The notes below the pieces were generated by a model, which worked only from the letters and a program-made list of their open reading frames with translations, had not been told where the DNA came from and made no database searches. A DNA stretch of 9,898 nucleotides, taken from an uncultured Clostridium sp. (lineage in GTDB: Bacteria; Bacillota; Clostridia; Lachnospirales; Lachnospiraceae). Positions 1 to 5,824 of this stretch are shown one piece after another. The translations under genes were made by a program, and so were the position numbers. Numbering within the stretch: the first letter of the stretch is position 1; the number at the start of each line of letters is the position of its first letter. The stretch lies in the NCBI GenBank assembly GCA_900551135.1, contig URUX01000085.1, forward strand, positions 1 to 9,898. Direction: 5' to 3'.

Positions 1-611
1 ACACCTTTTTTCAGTCCGGTATAGATATCTGCCGTCCGGAGATTTGCCAGATATCTGGACATTCCGCCTACATTTTCTGAAATGGACATCTTATTGTCAT
101 TCAATACAATAATAAAATTTTTCTGAATCCTGGCTGCATTGTTAAGCGCCTCATATGCCATTCCTCCTGTAAGGGCTCCGTCTCCAATTACAGATACCAC
201 AGTATAATCCTCGTCCAGAAGATCTCTGGCCTGGGCAATTCCCAGTCCTGCAGAAATGGACGTAGAACTGTGGCCGGTATCAAAGGCATCATACGGACTT
301 TCCTTCCGCTTTGGGAATCCGCTTAAGCCTCCATATTGGCGCAGTTCATCAAAAGCATCTTTCCTTCCGCTTAAAATCTTGTGCGTATAGGACTGGTGTC
401 CCACATCCCAGATAATTTTGTCCTTTGGAAGATCCAATGCCTTGTACATAGCCAGAGTCAGTTCCACAACCCCAAGGTTGGATGCCAGATGGCCGCCTGT
501 ATGGCTGATTTTTTCTATCAGAAATGCCCGTATCTCTGCTGCCAGGGTAATCAATTCTTCCTGGCTCAGATTTTTCACATCCTGCGGGCTTGTTATCTGT
601 TCCAGTATCAT
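1..611 (-). CDS. dxs: 1-deoxy-D-xylulose-5-phosphate synthase, N-terminal part (cut by window edge)
   Basis: DXS condenses pyruvate and glyceraldehyde 3-phosphate with thiamine diphosphate to give 1-deoxy-D-xylulose 5-phosphate, the entry step of the MEP isoprenoid pathway. The 203 complete codons visible here are about a third of the usual 620-residue enzyme; the frame is open to the window edge. Typical landmarks are SHTGGHLASNLGVVEL (36-51), WDVGHQSYTHKIL (68-80), SGFPKR (97-102), DTGHSSTSISAGLG (111-124) and the thiamine-diphosphate/metal motif GDGALTGG...NN (143-158). The ATG at 611 follows AAGGAG with a 4-nt spacer. It starts 8 nt after the ispA stop, so the two genes are probably cotranscribed; they act in the same pathway. 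Family assignment is firm; the C-terminal part cannot be assessed. Confidence 0.97.
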   Translation of the reverse strand, partial: MILEQITSPQDVKNLSQEELITLAAEIRAFLIEKISHTGGHLASNLGVVELTLAMYKALDLPKDKIIWDVGHQSYTHKILSGRKDAFDELRQYGGLSGFPKRKESPYDAFDTGHSSTSISAGLGIAQARDLLDEDYTVVSVIGDGALTGGMAYEALNNAARIQKNFIIVLNDNKMSISENVGGMSRYLANLRTADIYTGLKKG

Positions 612-619
612 GGCACTCC

Positions 620-1501
620 TTATTTTTCTCTGGTCACCAGCATGGCTACCAGTTCTTCTAAAAATCTATTTTCCCCAGGAAGGGCTTTTATATCCTCTAT
701 GGCTGCCTGAGAAATTCTTGCTACATCTTCCCTGGCCTGATTAAGGCCATTTAAGGTCACATAAGTGGTTTTGCAGTTTTTCTCATCACTTAAAACCGGT
801 TTTCCCAAAACTTCCTGGCTGCTGGTTACATCTAAAATATCATCCTGAATCTGAAAAGCTACTCCGATTTCAGATGCTGCTTTTTCTGTCAACTTCACAG
901 AAGCTTCATCTGCTCCTGCCAGAACAGCTCCTATCATCATGGATGCCTCTAAAAGGGCTCCTGTCTTTAAGCGGTAAATAAAATCCAGTTTTTCTGCCGG
1001 AACCGGCTGGTTTGTCAGTTCCACATCTACCGTCTGTCCGCCGATCATGCCGTAAATGCCGGTTTTTGCCGCCAGAATTTCAATTGCCCGTCCCACTCTC
1101 TCAGGATGGCTGGAAATGGAAAATGCCCGGCAGGCCGTCTCAAACGCATACACAATCAAAGCGTCTCCGGCTAATACTCCCATGTCCTCTCCATAAGCCG
1201 CCCAGGTACTTTTCTTTCCCCTGCGGTACTGATCGTTGTCCATGCATGGAAGATCGTCATGAATTAAAGAAGAGGTGTGAATCATCTCAATGGCTGCCAT
1301 AAACGGCTCTGCCTCTTTCAGAGAACCGCCAAACATCCGGCAGACCTCCTGCATCAGAAGGGGACGGAGGCGCTTTCCTCCAGCCTTCATACTATAGTTC
1401 ATGGCCTCAAAAATCGTTTTCTGATATCCGGTTTCTTCGGGAAGATAGCGGTAAATAATCTCCTCTGTCTCCCTGATACGTGTTTCAAGTTCCAGGTTCA
1501 T
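620..1501 (-). CDS. ispA: Polyprenyl diphosphate synthase, IspA type (farnesyl or geranylgeranyl diphosphate synthase)
   Basis: All-alpha trans-prenyltransferase of 293 residues that elongates dimethylallyl or geranyl diphosphate with isopentenyl diphosphate in the cytoplasm. Visible motifs are GGKRLRP (41-47), the first Asp-rich motif DDLPCMD (82-88) followed by RRGK, LAGDAL (110-115) and the second Asp-rich motif in QIQDDILDV. The frame is open upstream to 1534, but the ATG at 1501 is preferred: GGGAG at 1511-1515 lies 9 nt upstream and AAGGA lies closer still, and the protein then begins at the normal family N-terminus. An ATG at 1510 is also possible but abuts the GGGAG. The start overlaps the end of xseB by 17 nt. 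The residue five positions before the first Asp motif is Ser77, where E. coli IspA has Tyr80, so product chain length is uncertain. Confidence 0.95.
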   Translation of the reverse strand: MNLELETRIRETEEIIYRYLPEETGYQKTIFEAMNYSMKAGGKRLRPLLMQEVCRMFGGSLKEAEPFMAAIEMIHTSSLIHDDLPCMDNDQYRRGKKSTWAAYGEDMGVLAGDALIVYAFETACRAFSISSHPERVGRAIEILAAKTGIYGMIGGQTVDVELTNQPVPAEKLDFIYRLKTGALLEASMMIGAVLAGADEASVKLTEKAASEIGVAFQIQDDILDVTSSQEVLGKPVLSDEKNCKTTYVTLNGLNQAREDVARISQAAIEDIKALPGENRFLEELVAMLVTREK

Positions 1502-1703
1502 TTCCTTCATCTCCCTGTTCTTCACTGAGTACAATAATCTGTTTTTCTACTTTATCAATCTTATCATTGCAGGCCTTTACAAGCTTCATGCCTTTCTCAT
1601 AACAGGCAAAGCTTTCTTCCAGTGAAATGTCCCTCTCTTCCATCCTGCCCAGGACTTCTTCCAAAAGTTCAAAGGTCTCTTCAATGGTTAATTTCTCATT
1701 CAT
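1485..1703 (-). CDS. xseB: Exodeoxyribonuclease VII small subunit
   Basis: Small subunit of exonuclease VII, which degrades single-stranded DNA to short oligonucleotides together with XseA; several XseB copies bind the coiled-coil arm of each XseA. The 72-residue product has the family pattern: a short helical hairpin with FELLEEVLGRMEERDISLEESFACYEKGMKLV spread over residues 11-42, then a helix and an acidic tail. Its ATG directly abuts the TAA of xseA. A Shine-Dalgarno AAGGAG sits inside the end of xseA with a 7-nt spacer, which suggests translational coupling of the two subunits. The length matches the family (about 70-80 residues). Confidence 0.95.
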   Translation of the reverse strand: MNEKLTIEETFELLEEVLGRMEERDISLEESFACYEKGMKLVKACNDKIDKVEKQIIVLSEEQGDEGNEPGT

Positions 1704-2927
1704 TTACTGCTCCTTATGGCAGTGCTCTCCGGTTTCTTCTGCCGTCTTAACCTCAGCAGTAATCTTACCGTCCTGCACATATATATGAATTCTGTCCCCC
1801 TGCTTTACCTGACAGACAGATACTATCTTTTTTTCATCACTTCCGCTTATAAACCCGTAACCCTGGCTTAATTTTTCCAAAGGTGACATTCCGGATAAAC
1901 ATCCGGAAAGAAGAGCCAGACGGTGTCTGGTTTCCAATAATTTTTCATTCATCAGCCGGCGGAACTGCTCTTCCATATCAGCTGTCCTCTGCCGTCTGTC
2001 ATCCAGTTTTTTCTGTGGATGCTTTAAACCTAACCGGTAACGGTATTCGCTGGTACGGTAACGGTTTTTCTCCACCTGTCTCCCGGCAGACCGGATAAGT
2101 GCCTGCCGGTATCCTTCTGTCTGCTCTGCAAACTGCCTGTAATCAAATACAGCCAGTTCTGCCGCCGCAGAAGGCGTAGGCGCTCTCATATCGGCCACAT
2201 AATCTGCAATGGTCACATCTGTCTCATGACCTACAGCTGAAATCACCGGAGTTTTGCAGGCAAAAATGGCTCTGGCCACTATTTCTTCGTTAAAGGCCCA
2301 CAAATCTTCTATGGAACCTCCGCCTCTTCCCACAATTAAAATATCCAGTCCCATGCTGTCCAGACGCTGTATGGACCTGGCAATGCTGTATTTGGCATTT
2401 TCCCCCTGAACCTGAGCCGGACAGAGAACCAGCTGGACATAGGGGTTGCGTCTTTCGGCAATATTCATAATATCCCGAATCGCTGCGCCGGTACTGGCCG
2501 TCACAATCCCAATGGTCTTTGCATATCTGGGAATCGGTCTCTTATACTGGGGATCAAACATCCCCATCTCTTCCAGCTGATCCCTGAGCGCCTCAAACCG
2601 CTTAAACAAGTCACCAGCCCCGTCCAGGGCAATCTCCCTGGCATAGAGCTGGTACTTTCCATCTCGCTCATAAACATCCACATTTCCACTTGCCACTACC
2701 TGCTGTCCATCCCGCAGCTGAAAATCCAGACCTCTTCTCTGGCCTGCAAACATAACTGCAGAGATGGCGCTGGTTTTATCCTTTAAGGTAAAATAAATGT
2801 GGCCGGACGTATGGTATTTGCAGTTAGACACTTCGCCTTTTATGGAAATTCTGTTTAATGCAAAATCCTGGGAAAACAGATTCCGGATATAGCTGTTTAC
2901 CTGGGAAACGCTGTAAATTCCAGCCAT
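1704..2927 (-). CDS. xseA: Exodeoxyribonuclease VII large subunit
   Basis: Catalytic large subunit of exonuclease VII, 407 residues, slightly shorter than B. subtilis XseA (about 450). It has an N-terminal OB-fold for single-stranded DNA (about 4-102, with KGEVSNCKYHTSGHIYFTLKD at 30-50). The catalytic domain follows, with TIGIVTASTGAAIRDI (138-153), GRGGGSIEDLWAFNEE (200-215) and SAVGHETDVTIADYVADMRAPTPSAAAE (230-257). After that comes a long Lys/Arg/Glu/Gln-rich coiled coil (about 262-345) that binds XseB, and a small C-terminal domain containing GYGFI. The ATG at 2927 begins 2 nt after the nusB TAG. In B. subtilis folD lies between nusB and xseA; here it is absent. Confidence 0.97.
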   Translation of the reverse strand: MAGIYSVSQVNSYIRNLFSQDFALNRISIKGEVSNCKYHTSGHIYFTLKDKTSAISAVMFAGQRRGLDFQLRDGQQVVASGNVDVYERDGKYQLYAREIALDGAGDLFKRFEALRDQLEEMGMFDPQYKRPIPRYAKTIGIVTASTGAAIRDIMNIAERRNPYVQLVLCPAQVQGENAKYSIARSIQRLDSMGLDILIVGRGGGSIEDLWAFNEEIVARAIFACKTPVISAVGHETDVTIADYVADMRAPTPSAAAELAVFDYRQFAEQTEGYRQALIRSAGRQVEKNRYRTSEYRYRLGLKHPQKKLDDRRQRTADMEEQFRRLMNEKLLETRHRLALLSGCLSGMSPLEKLSQGYGFISGSDEKKIVSVCQVKQGDRIHIYVQDGKITAEVKTAEETGEHCHKEQ

Positions 2928-2929
2928 TT

Positions 2930-3373
2930 CTACACCAGCTTTGCCAAAATGCCGTTTACAAAGGCCGGGGCATCGCTGCCGCCAAATTTCTTTGCCAGTT
3001 CAACTGCCTCATTAATGGCTACCTTATCCGGAATCTGATCATCATACTTCATCTCATAAACAGCCAGACGAAGAATTGCCAGTTCCACCCTGCCCATGCG
3101 GCTGGTTTTCCATCCTTCCGCTACCTGATTAATTTTTTCATCCAGTTCTGGAATTTTACTCATAATGCTTTCTGCTCTTTGAAGAAGAATCTCTTCTTCC
3201 GCTTCCTTTAATTCCACGCGGTGCAAAACCTCATCAACTCCCTCTGGAGTTGACGCTTCTTCTTCTGGGGCCAGGAAATACTGTTTTAACTGTTCTTCCT
3301 TTTCCTCTGCCTGGTAAAAATCTGCACAGAACAGCATCTTAAAGCAATGCTCCCGCAATTCTCTTCTGGTCAT
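2930..3373 (-). CDS. nusB: Transcription antitermination factor NusB
   Basis: NusB binds boxA RNA with ribosomal protein S10 (NusE) and promotes antitermination on rRNA operons. The product has 147 residues. The N-terminal helix carries RRELREHCFKMLF (3-15), as in the family. The C-terminal signature comprises GWKTSRMGRVELAILRLAVYEM (87-108), IPDKVAINEAVELAKKFGGSDAPAFVNGIL (114-143). Residues about 34-62 form an acidic segment longer than in compact homologues. The frame is open to 3433, but the ATG at 3373 is chosen because AGGAGG at 3381-3386 lies 7 nt upstream and homology starts there. A sigma-A-type promoter lies upstream at 3458-3486, so nusB is probably the first gene of the nusB-xseA-xseB-ispA-dxs unit. 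Confidence 0.96.
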   Translation of the reverse strand: MTRRELREHCFKMLFCADFYQAEEKEEQLKQYFLAPEEEASTPEGVDEVLHRVELKEAEEEILLQRAESIMSKIPELDEKINQVAEGWKTSRMGRVELAILRLAVYEMKYDDQIPDKVAINEAVELAKKFGGSDAPAFVNGILAKLV

Positions 3374-3380
3374 GTTAAAT

Positions 3381-3386
3381 CCTCCT
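3381..3386 (-). promoter_or_regulatory. Ribosome binding site of nusB
   Basis: AGGAGG on the minus strand, 7 nt before the ATG at 3373. It decides the nusB start against the longer open frame that reaches 3433. Confidence 0.85.
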
Positions 3387-3457
3387 GCACGTAAGCTTCC
3401 TATCATGCCGTTACCGAAAAACCTGGCAACCAATATATTCTATAGGCATTTGGAAAT

Positions 3458-3486
3458 ATTATAGCAAAATCCGGCTGTTTTCACAA
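3458..3486 (-). promoter_or_regulatory. Predicted sigma-A promoter of the nusB-xseA-xseB-ispA-dxs unit
   Basis: On the minus strand TTGTGA (3481-3486, four of six consensus -35 bases) is followed by a 17-nt spacer and a perfect TATAAT (3458-3463). TG one base before the -10 gives an extended -10 element. Transcription should start near 3451, leaving an untranslated leader of about 78 nt before nusB. The -35 box lies only 12 nt after the stop codon of the upstream dehydrogenase gene. No terminator separates the two units, so readthrough from upstream is also possible. Confidence 0.8.
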
Positions 3487-3498
3487 GATCCGAAAAGT

Positions 3499-4401
3499 TT
3501 AATCCGCTAAAAATGTCCGGATATTGTCCAAAACCTTTTTGCTTAAGAGTACAAATGCCTGGCTGGTTCTTCCGGCAGATATGTTGACACAGGATACCTG
3601 GGGCAGTTCAAAAAATCCGTCGCCGACCGGTCCGGCTGCCGCTCTGGTATCGCAGAAGAAGTAATTTCCTTCTCTTCGTACCCATGTTTCCAGCGCTTTT
3701 GAATCAAATCCAGGTCCAATGGATGTATTAAACAGGATTTTTCCATCTCCCAATGCTTCAAATTCCTTTTCCTGAAGCAGAAGAACATTTTTATTTAAAC
3801 AGGTAAACACCACCTGGCTGTCCTGTAAAAGCTGTTCCAGCGGCTGATATTTCATTCCTGCTGCCTCTGCGTCTTCCTTGCGGCTGCGGCTGTAATAAGA
3901 GATTTCAGCCCCCATAAACTGCAAGGCATCTGCAATCATTCTGCCGGAAACTCCCAGACCCACAATTCCCACTTTCAGGCCTGTAATTTCCAGAGGCTCC
4001 GTTTTCCACATGGGACGGCCAAAACCGTGAAGAAGGCCAATCAGCTGGTGAAGTACATACTCTACTACCCCTCTGTCTCCATAGTCGCGGATTCCCAGCA
4101 CCCGGATTCCCAGTTCCCTGGCACATGCAATGTCTACATTGGCGCTTTCTTCTGAATATAAACTGCAGCACATGCCAATATAACGGATAGACGGACAGCT
4201 TTTTATTACATCCCCTGAAATTCTGGATGTATAGCTGACCAGAACTCCGTCTGCATCTGCAATTCTTCGGATAATTTCCTCATCATCTGCCGGAATGTCC
4301 GGATAAAGCACAACCTCTTCTGCATACTGATGCAGTTCTTTTTCTGCCTCCGGCACCAGGCTTACCGGCTCAATGGCAACTAATTTTTTAAACTTTTTCA
4401 T
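3499..4401 (-). CDS. D-isomer 2-hydroxyacid dehydrogenase-fold protein with non-canonical active site
   Basis: A 300-residue protein with the architecture of NAD(P)-dependent D-2-hydroxyacid dehydrogenases (phosphoglycerate, lactate and formate dehydrogenase relatives). The N-terminal half of the catalytic domain has DADGVLVSYTSRI (49-61) and SIRYIGMCC (71-79). The Rossmann domain has GLGVSG (148-153) after the strand KVGIV. By eye alignment the three usual catalytic residues are missing: the Arg of the NxxRG motif is Ile228 (NTSIG), the Glu of the DVxxxEP region is absent from CDTRAAAGPVG (250-260), and the His of the TPHxxxxT motif is Ile274 (VNISAGRT). The ATG at 4401 follows GAGGGAG with a 6-nt spacer and lies 14 nt after the aspartate dehydrogenase stop, so the two are cotranscribed. 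The fold is secure; substrate and activity are unknown. Confidence 0.85.
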   Translation of the reverse strand: MKKFKKLVAIEPVSLVPEAEKELHQYAEEVVLYPDIPADDEEIIRRIADADGVLVSYTSRISGDVIKSCPSIRYIGMCCSLYSEESANVDIACARELGIRVLGIRDYGDRGVVEYVLHQLIGLLHGFGRPMWKTEPLEITGLKVGIVGLGVSGRMIADALQFMGAEISYYSRSRKEDAEAAGMKYQPLEQLLQDSQVVFTCLNKNVLLLQEKEFEALGDGKILFNTSIGPGFDSKALETWVRREGNYFFCDTRAAAGPVGDGFFELPQVSCVNISAGRTSQAFVLLSKKVLDNIRTFLAD

Positions 4402-4415
4402 GATTTTCTCCCTCT

Positions 4416-5219
4416 TTACTGGAATACCACTGGTGAATTGATGTTGCGAAGCAGAGATACCACGCTCCATCCTGCAATCTCAGCAGTACTGGAATAAATG
4501 TCTACTACTGCCTTTACGCCTTCTGTTTCCATGGTAATCTTATGATCGTCTCCTTCAAATCCCGGAACACTGGTAATGGTTACTCCCGTAGTCTCCGGAC
4601 CGGTGCTTGCAATGGCTGTTGCTACCGCTACATTTACCTTGGTCGGGAACAGTGCAATGGCTTCTTTTGCATTTCCGGAAAAGACTTCCGTCTCTTCTGT
4701 ATCTTCCATTAATTGTTCTGTAAAAATCGGCGTTCCCTTTAATGATGCCGGTCCCTTGTGAGTGGAAATGCCGGAAACTGCTTTCTGTCCTTTTGCCTGG
4801 CTCATAAGGGCAATGGTACGGAGAGCGTCAAAGCCTCCGATTACGCCGCTGGCCAGATAGAGTTTTACGTCATTGGCTCTGGCAGTCTCTTTTAATTCTT
4901 CAAATAATTCTCCGTCTGCAAATGCTCCCATAGACAATACAACCAGATTGGATCCGGAAGACAGTACTTTCTTTCCAATATCCTTTACACTCTGGGGCGC
5001 TGCGGCTTCTGCTACAAAATCCGGTTTTAATTCTAACAGTTCATCAATATCTCTGCAGGCCCTGCATCCCGTAAGGGCGGCAATTTTTTCAGCAGATGCC
5101 ATGGTACGGCTTGTGGCTCCTACAAAATCATACTCTTCCAGCAGCCCGTCTTTCCATGCCTGAGCGATTACGGTTCCCAATTCTCCACATCCTACCAGGG
5201 CTAATTTTTTCTTTTTCAT
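4416..5219 (-). CDS. Aspartate dehydrogenase family protein (NAD(P)-dependent)
   Basis: A 267-residue protein of the L-aspartate dehydrogenase family (NAD-binding domain plus DUF108). Characterised members oxidise L-aspartate to iminoaspartate for NAD synthesis or run in the aminating direction from oxaloacetate. It has a Rossmann loop VGCGELG (9-15) and EAAAPQSVKDIGKKVL (71-86). Family motifs follow: SMGAFADGELFEEL (96-109), SGVIGGFDALR (124-134), GNAKEAIALFPTKVNVAVATAIA (182-204) and a His in GDDHKI (223-228), which corresponds to the proposed catalytic NxH position. The Asn two residues earlier is Asp here, and the NPKTS segment near the C-terminus is not recognisable, so substrate preference may differ. 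No nadA or nadC is adjacent. The ATG at 5219 follows AAAGGAG with a 9-nt spacer. It is the first gene of a two-gene unit behind a terminator. Confidence 0.85.
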   Translation of the reverse strand: MKKKKLALVGCGELGTVIAQAWKDGLLEEYDFVGATSRTMASAEKIAALTGCRACRDIDELLELKPDFVAEAAAPQSVKDIGKKVLSSGSNLVVLSMGAFADGELFEELKETARANDVKLYLASGVIGGFDALRTIALMSQAKGQKAVSGISTHKGPASLKGTPIFTEQLMEDTEETEVFSGNAKEAIALFPTKVNVAVATAIASTGPETTGVTITSVPGFEGDDHKITMETEGVKAVVDIYSSTAEIAGWSVVSLLRNINSPVVFQ

Positions 5220-5240
5220 GTCTGATTACTCCTTTTTCTT

Positions 5241-5252
5241 TATTTGCAAATA
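5241..5252. repeat. 12-bp perfect palindrome upstream of the aspartate dehydrogenase gene
   Basis: TATTTGCAAATA reads the same on both strands and ends 21 nt before the ATG at 5219. It directly neighbours the larger inverted repeat at 5254-5275. It may be a protein-binding half of a compound operator; AT-rich palindromes of this size also arise by chance. Confidence 0.5.
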
Positions 5253-5253
5253 G

Positions 5254-5275
5254 AGAATGTGTCTTGCCACATTCT
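5254..5275. promoter_or_regulatory. Candidate operator: inverted repeat upstream of the aspartate dehydrogenase gene
   Basis: AGAATGTG, a 6-nt spacer and CACATTCT form a perfect 8-6-8 inverted repeat between the Asp23 terminator and the aspartate dehydrogenase start. The dyad length and spacing fit a binding site for a dimeric helix-turn-helix regulator, or a small RNA hairpin in the leader. It has no U-tract, so it is not a terminator. I could not place a convincing -10/-35 pair around it, so its position relative to the transcription start is unknown. Confidence 0.5.
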
Positions 5276-5294
5276 TGCTGATTTTCTGTTACAT

Positions 5295-5337
5295 AAAAAA
5301 GCTGCTCCGTCCAGGGTGCAGACGGCAGCAGCTTTTT
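5295..5337 (-). terminator. Intrinsic terminator after the Asp23-family gene
   Basis: On the minus strand AAAAAGCTGCT, a bulged G and CCGTC pair with GACGG-AGCAGCTTTTT around a 9-nt loop. Eleven GC-rich or mixed core pairs are flanked by A-T pairs, and the hairpin ends in six Ts (5295-5300). It begins 5 nt after the stop of the Asp23-family gene at 5343. The plus strand also ends in a T-run, so it could act in both directions, although no plus-strand gene is present. It separates the Asp23 gene from the dehydrogenase pair. Confidence 0.92.
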
Positions 5338-5342
5338 GCATT

Positions 5343-5729
5343 TTATTTTTCTTCTTGCATATTAACGCCGGCAATTTTAATATTTACCTCTAAGACGGTA
5401 AGTCCTGTCATATTTTCAATGGCATTTTTCACTCTGTCCTGAACCTTGGCGCTGACCTCCGGAATGTTGTATCCATATTTTAAATACAAGGAAAGATCCA
5501 CGCACACATGCTCTTCTGTCACATCAATCTTAACACCTCTGGACAGATTTTTCATTCCCAGCTTTCCCACCAGTTCATTGGTAATATGGCCAGCCATGGA
5601 ATCTACTCCGTCTACCTCCGTAGCAGCAAGGCCTGCGATAATAGCAACCACCTCGTCTGCAATCTGTACTTCGCCTATTTTATCTTTCTCGTATACTTTA
5701 TGCGTACTGCGATTTTCTGCTTCTGCCAC
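5343..5729 (-). CDS. Asp23/Gls24 family protein (YqhY-like)
   Basis: A 128-residue protein of the Asp23/Gls24 (DUF322) family. It has the typical core GEVQIADEVVAIIAGLAATEVDGVDSM spread over residues 19-45, then GVKIDV (65-70), VCVDLSLYLKYGYNIPEV (75-92), VQDRVKNAIENMTGL (96-110) and VLEVNIKIAGV (112-122). Its place downstream of spoIIIA and upstream of nusB matches B. subtilis yqhY, which has been linked to control of acetyl-CoA carboxylase; no acc genes are present here. The longest frame begins with ATG at 5750, but GTG at 5729 is preferred. AGGAGGAG at 5736-5743 lies 6 nt before it, whereas nothing like a Shine-Dalgarno precedes the ATG and the predicted transcript would start only about 6 nt before it. 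Transcribed as its own unit and closed by a strong terminator. Confidence 0.9.
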   Translation of the reverse strand: MAEAENRSTHKVYEKDKIGEVQIADEVVAIIAGLAATEVDGVDSMAGHITNELVGKLGMKNLSRGVKIDVTEEHVCVDLSLYLKYGYNIPEVSAKVQDRVKNAIENMTGLTVLEVNIKIAGVNMQEEK

Positions 5730-5735
5730 AATAGT

Positions 5736-5743
5736 CTCCTCCT
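5736..5743 (-). promoter_or_regulatory. Ribosome binding site deciding the Asp23-family start
   Basis: AGGAGGAG on the minus strand with a 6-nt spacer to the GTG at 5729. It lies inside the longer ATG-initiated frame and is the main reason for moving the start to GTG. Confidence 0.8.
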
Positions 5744-5762
5744 GTCCCATTAGATTAGAACT

Positions 5763-5791
5763 ATTATAACAAAAAGAACACCATTTGGAAA
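5763..5791 (-). promoter_or_regulatory. Predicted sigma-A promoter of the Asp23-family gene
   Basis: On the minus strand TTTCCA (5786-5791, four of six -35 bases), a 17-nt spacer and a perfect TATAAT (5763-5768) with the extended TG motif one base upstream. Transcription should begin near 5756, giving a leader of about 27 nt before the GTG start. This separates the gene from sporulation-specific transcription of spoIIIA and implies expression in growing cells. Confidence 0.8.
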
Positions 5792-5824
5792 GGTCTTTCG
5801 GCGTTTTTATTGGCTTACCGGTTA

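Noticed and set aside
3405..3433. Structured leader or riboswitch in the nusB 5' region
   Set aside because: Only a short stem with a wobble pair (TTGCC/GGTAA) can be drawn, no known riboswitch core is visible, and no boxA-like sequence is evident.
3476..3497. Hairpin after the 2-hydroxyacid dehydrogenase-fold gene as a terminator
   Set aside because: Only five A-T-rich pairs (TTTTC/GAAAA) with no following T-tract; too weak, and it overlaps the nusB -35 box.
5244..5269. TGGCA and TTGC elements suggesting a sigma-54 promoter before the aspartate dehydrogenase gene
   Set aside because: The GG and GC doublets are about 21 nt apart instead of the required 12, so they cannot form a -24/-12 promoter.
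5254..5275. CRP/FNR-type site (TGTGA-N6-TCACA)
   Set aside because: The inverted repeat has TGTG and CACA only 6 nt apart instead of 8, so it does not match the CRP-type consensus.
5220..5294. A sigma-A promoter for the aspartate dehydrogenase unit
   Set aside because: No pair of -35 and -10 hexamers with 16-18 nt spacing reaches a convincing match. A promoter is expected here because of the upstream terminator, but I cannot place it.
5446..5769. Plus-strand open frames opposite the Asp23-family gene
   Set aside because: They are antisense to a well-supported family gene, show no family motifs, and run across its promoter.
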